DNA of 64,000 nucleotides, from NCBI GenBank assembly GCA_041649015.1, contig JBAZNU010000002.1:248001-312000 (forward strand). Reading direction: 5' to 3'. Shown here piece by piece: positions 61,768-64,000 of the stretch. This stretch comes from Ignavibacteria bacterium (lineage in GTDB: Bacteria > Bacteroidota > Ignavibacteria > Tepidaquicellales > Tepidaquicellaceae). Under the pieces are notes generated by a model. The model worked only from the letters and a program-made list of their open reading frames with translations, was not told the origin of the DNA and ran no database searches. The position numbers were made by a program, and so were the translations under genes. Every line of letters starts with the position of its first letter. Within the stretch, counting starts at the first letter, position 1.

Positions 61768-64000
61768 ATGAAAAAATCATTAGTGATAGTTGAATCACCA
61801 TCTAAAGCGAAGACAATCAATAAATATCTTGGTAATGATTATGTTGTTGAAGCAACAGTCGGTCATATTAAGAATTTACCGAGAAATAAAATAAACATTG
61901 ACCTTGAAAACGGATATCTGCCCACATACAGCATTATTGAAGGCAAGGAAAAGGTAGTTAACAGGATCAAAGAAATTGCAAAATCGTCAGATAGTGTGTT
62001 TATTGCAACAGACCCAGATCGTGAAGGTGAAGCAATTGCTTCTGATATTGCTGAAGAAATTAAAAAAGTAAATAAAAACATTAAAAGGGTATTATTCAAC
62101 GAGATTACAAAATCTGGTGTTGATACCGCTATGAATAATCCTCTTGATATTGATGACAAGCTTGTCGAATCACAAATGGCAAGACGAGTTATGGACAGAA
62201 TACTTGGTTACAAGGTAAGTCCTTTTCTTTGGAAGTCTTTTTTCTATGGTCTTTCTGCAGGAAGAGTTCAATCTGTAGCGCTGAAACTAATATGCGAAAA
62301 AGAAGAAGAAGTACGAAAGTTTATTCCAAAGGAGTATTGGTCAATATTCGGAATATTCTCAAAGCCTTCAGGAAGCTCAAAACCATTCAACGCAAAATTA
62401 TATAAAATTAATGATGAGATTGTTAAGTATAATGGAGATGAATTTTGTATTCACAACATTGATGAAGCTCATAAGATTATTGAAAATTTACGAAACAATA
62501 AATTCAAAATTACAGATATTCAGGTAAAGGAAGTTAAACGAAATGCACCTCTTCCTTTCACTACATCTGTTCTTCAGCAGACTGCATCTTCAAAGCTTGG
62601 ATTTACACCAAAAAGAACTATGCAGCTTGCACAGAAACTCTATGAAGGAGTCGAAATAAAGAAGGGTGAGGGCAATGTGGGTTTAATAACCTACATGCGT
62701 ACAGACTCTTCACGAATCAGCAATGATGCAAAGAAAATGGCAAGTGATTTTGTTGTTAAAAATTACGGTAAAGAATATGTTTCCGGTATTGTAAAAGAAG
62801 GTAAGCAGAAAGCAGTAAAAGCTCAAGATGCTCATGAGGCTATACGTCCTACTGACGTATTTATGACATCCGATAAGCTTAAGAAACTTGATAAAAGTGT
62901 TCTTGCACTCTATACTTTAATTTGGCAGAGATTTGTTTCTTCTCAAATGATGCCAGCAGTCTTTGATCAAAAAACAATCTTGATAAAAGCTATAAATCCA
63001 ACAGGTAATAAAGTCGAATATATCTTCAAAGCAGTTGGTAGAATAACTAAATTTCTCGGATTTCTAAAAGTATATGAGGATACAGTTGAAGACCAAAACA
63101 ATTCTGGAGAGGATGATGAAATTTCGATGCTTCCAGAAGATATAAATATTGGCGATTTGCTCAAAGCTGCCAATATAAATAAGCAACAACATTTCACTTC
63201 ACCACCTGCTCGTTACACTGAAAGCAGTCTTATAAAGCAGCTTGATACACTCGGAATTGGAAGACCGAGTACTTTTGCATCTATTGTCTCGACGGTTATA
63301 GATAGAAAATATGTAGATCTTGTAGAGCGAAAATTGTTTGCAACAGAACTTGGTATTCAGGTTAATAAGATTCTACAAGAATATTTCCCAGATGTTATAA
63401 ATACAAAGTTCACTGCGGATATGGAAGAAGAACTTGATACCATAGCAAACGGTGAGAATTCATATAAAAATGTGCTTGATGATTTTTACATCCCGTTTAA
63501 TAACGATTTACAGCTAGCTGAAGCGGCTGCTCCCGGAATAAAGAAATCATTAATAGAAAAGACAGACATAAAATGTCCTGAATGCGGCGATACTGATGGT
63601 GGTGTTATGGTTAAGAAGTGGGGTAAGAATGGACTTTTTTATGCATGTAACAGGTATCCAAAGTGCAAAGGTACTTTATCTCATGAGGCAAATGCACCCA
63701 TTAAACAAAAACCAATTGATAATTTGACATGCCCTTTATGCAAATCTGAAATGCTTTTAAAAGTCGGACCTTATGGAAAATTTTATGGTTGTATTAATTA
63801 TCCCAAATGCAAAGGCATACTTCCGGTCACACTTGGCATAAAATGCCCTAAATGTAATAAAGGTGAAATATTAGAAAGACGAGGTGGTAAGCGTAGAACT
63901 ATATTTTACGGATGCACTAATTATCCTGAATGTGATTTTATAGAGAATGGGATGCCTGTTATAACGAAATGTGTAAGCTGTGGTAATGATTATATGGTTA
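61768..64000 (+). CDS. topA: DNA topoisomerase I, 3' end beyond the window
   Basis: 744 residues are visible, with no stop before the window edge. TOPRIM opening LVIVESPSKAKTINKYLGND, metal-binding DPDREGEAIA, GYKVSPFLWKSFFYGLSAGR, and the active-site segment GLITYMRTDSSRIS with the catalytic Tyr. Towards the visible end are three tetracysteine zinc fingers (CPECGD...CNRYPKC, CPLCKS...CINYPKC, CPKCNK...CTNYPEC) and the start of a fourth. It relaxes negative supercoils. A normal bacterial topA of the right chromosomal flank. Confidence 0.97.
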   Translation, partial: MKKSLVIVESPSKAKTINKYLGNDYVVEATVGHIKNLPRNKINIDLENGYLPTYSIIEGKEKVVNRIKEIAKSSDSVFIATDPDREGEAIASDIAEEIKKVNKNIKRVLFNEITKSGVDTAMNNPLDIDDKLVESQMARRVMDRILGYKVSPFLWKSFFYGLSAGRVQSVALKLICEKEEEVRKFIPKEYWSIFGIFSKPSGSSKPFNAKLYKINDEIVKYNGDEFCIHNIDEAHKIIENLRNNKFKITDIQVKEVKRNAPLPFTTSVLQQTASSKLGFTPKRTMQLAQKLYEGVEIKKGEGNVGLITYMRTDSSRISNDAKKMASDFVVKNYGKEYVSGIVKEGKQKAVKAQDAHEAIRPTDVFMTSDKLKKLDKSVLALYTLIWQRFVSSQMMPAVFDQKTILIKAINPTGNKVEYIFKAVGRITKFLGFLKVYEDTVEDQNNSGEDDEISMLPEDINIGDLLKAANINKQQHFTSPPARYTESSLIKQLDTLGIGRPSTFASIVSTVIDRKYVDLVERKLFATELGIQVNKILQEYFPDVINTKFTADMEEELDTIANGENSYKNVLDDFYIPFNNDLQLAEAAAPGIKKSLIEKTDIKCPECGDTDGGVMVKKWGKNGLFYACNRYPKCKGTLSHEANAPIKQKPIDNLTCPLCKSEMLLKVGPYGKFYGCINYPKCKGILPVTLGIKCPKCNKGEILERRGGKRRTIFYGCTNYPECDFIENGMPVITKCVSCGNDYMV

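Overview
The window is an AT-rich bacterial chromosome segment most consistent with the Ignavibacteria (Ignavibacteriota, in the Bacteroidota/Chlorobiota neighbourhood). The main lineage evidence is a secreted protein (921..3287) ending in a type IX secretion sorting domain of the style NYPNPFNPATKINFSIP, which is common in that group. This assignment is inferred from protein style only; no rRNA is present.

Left chromosomal flank (1..12738). A partial membrane protein (probably GT-C-like) and a T9SS-exported phospholipase D-like protein are followed by a three-gene signalling cluster. It holds a sigma-54 NtrC-type response regulator, a 4-hydroxyphenylpyruvate dioxygenase (HppD) carrying a C-terminal histidine phosphotransfer (HPt) domain, and a PAS hybrid histidine kinase. 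The kinase has its own C-terminal HPt-like domain, but at the phospho-acceptor position it has Ser and its only His is one residue off. The HPt on HppD has the intact HxLKG motif. The three genes may form one phosphorelay in which the HPt step is carried on a tyrosine-catabolism enzyme. This is the most unusual system in the window. aspS, ahcY and tRNA-Thr(CGT) follow.

Genomic island (about 12695..60833, 48 kb). The 3' part of tRNA-Thr is duplicated at 60788..60833 (41/46 identical), giving attL and attR. A 27-bp arm-type repeat lies just inside each end. Inside, in order: (a) an AbiE toxin-antitoxin pair followed by a helicase with a nuclease-like C-terminus; (b) a tyrosine integrase, a small partner protein and an excisionase-like HTH protein; (c) an apparent small RNA with a consensus sigma-70 promoter and a 25-bp stem, not linked to any gene; (d) a complete BREX type 1 set (brxA-brxB-pglX-brxC-pglZ-brxL) with pglX and brxC swapped from the usual order; (e) two small unknown genes and a Shedu nuclease gene flanked by 16-bp direct repeats; (f) a plasmid-like module with a degenerate primase, a TraG/HerA-type ATPase, membrane proteins, two replication-relaxation-like proteins, ArdC, a RadC-like protein, an operon of very small genes, and an apparent origin with five 34-bp iterons, DnaA boxes and palindromes; (g) two metal-resistance operons. 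The forward operon (47354..55200) encodes a CusABC/CzcCBA-type efflux pump, a PII-NG-like protein and accessory membrane proteins, and ends in a truncated CDF transporter. The reverse operon (60548..55234) is headed by a CadC/SmtB-type repressor and ends in a CadA/ZntA P-type ATPase. Each operon begins with, or nearly with, a copy of the same small HDxC membrane protein family.

Right chromosomal flank (60834..64000). A small conserved unknown, ybeY and the 5' part of topA lie beyond attR.

Several island promoters match the sigma-70 consensus exactly (TTGACA, 16-17 bp, TATAAT). All family calls come from reading motifs by eye; no database search was run.
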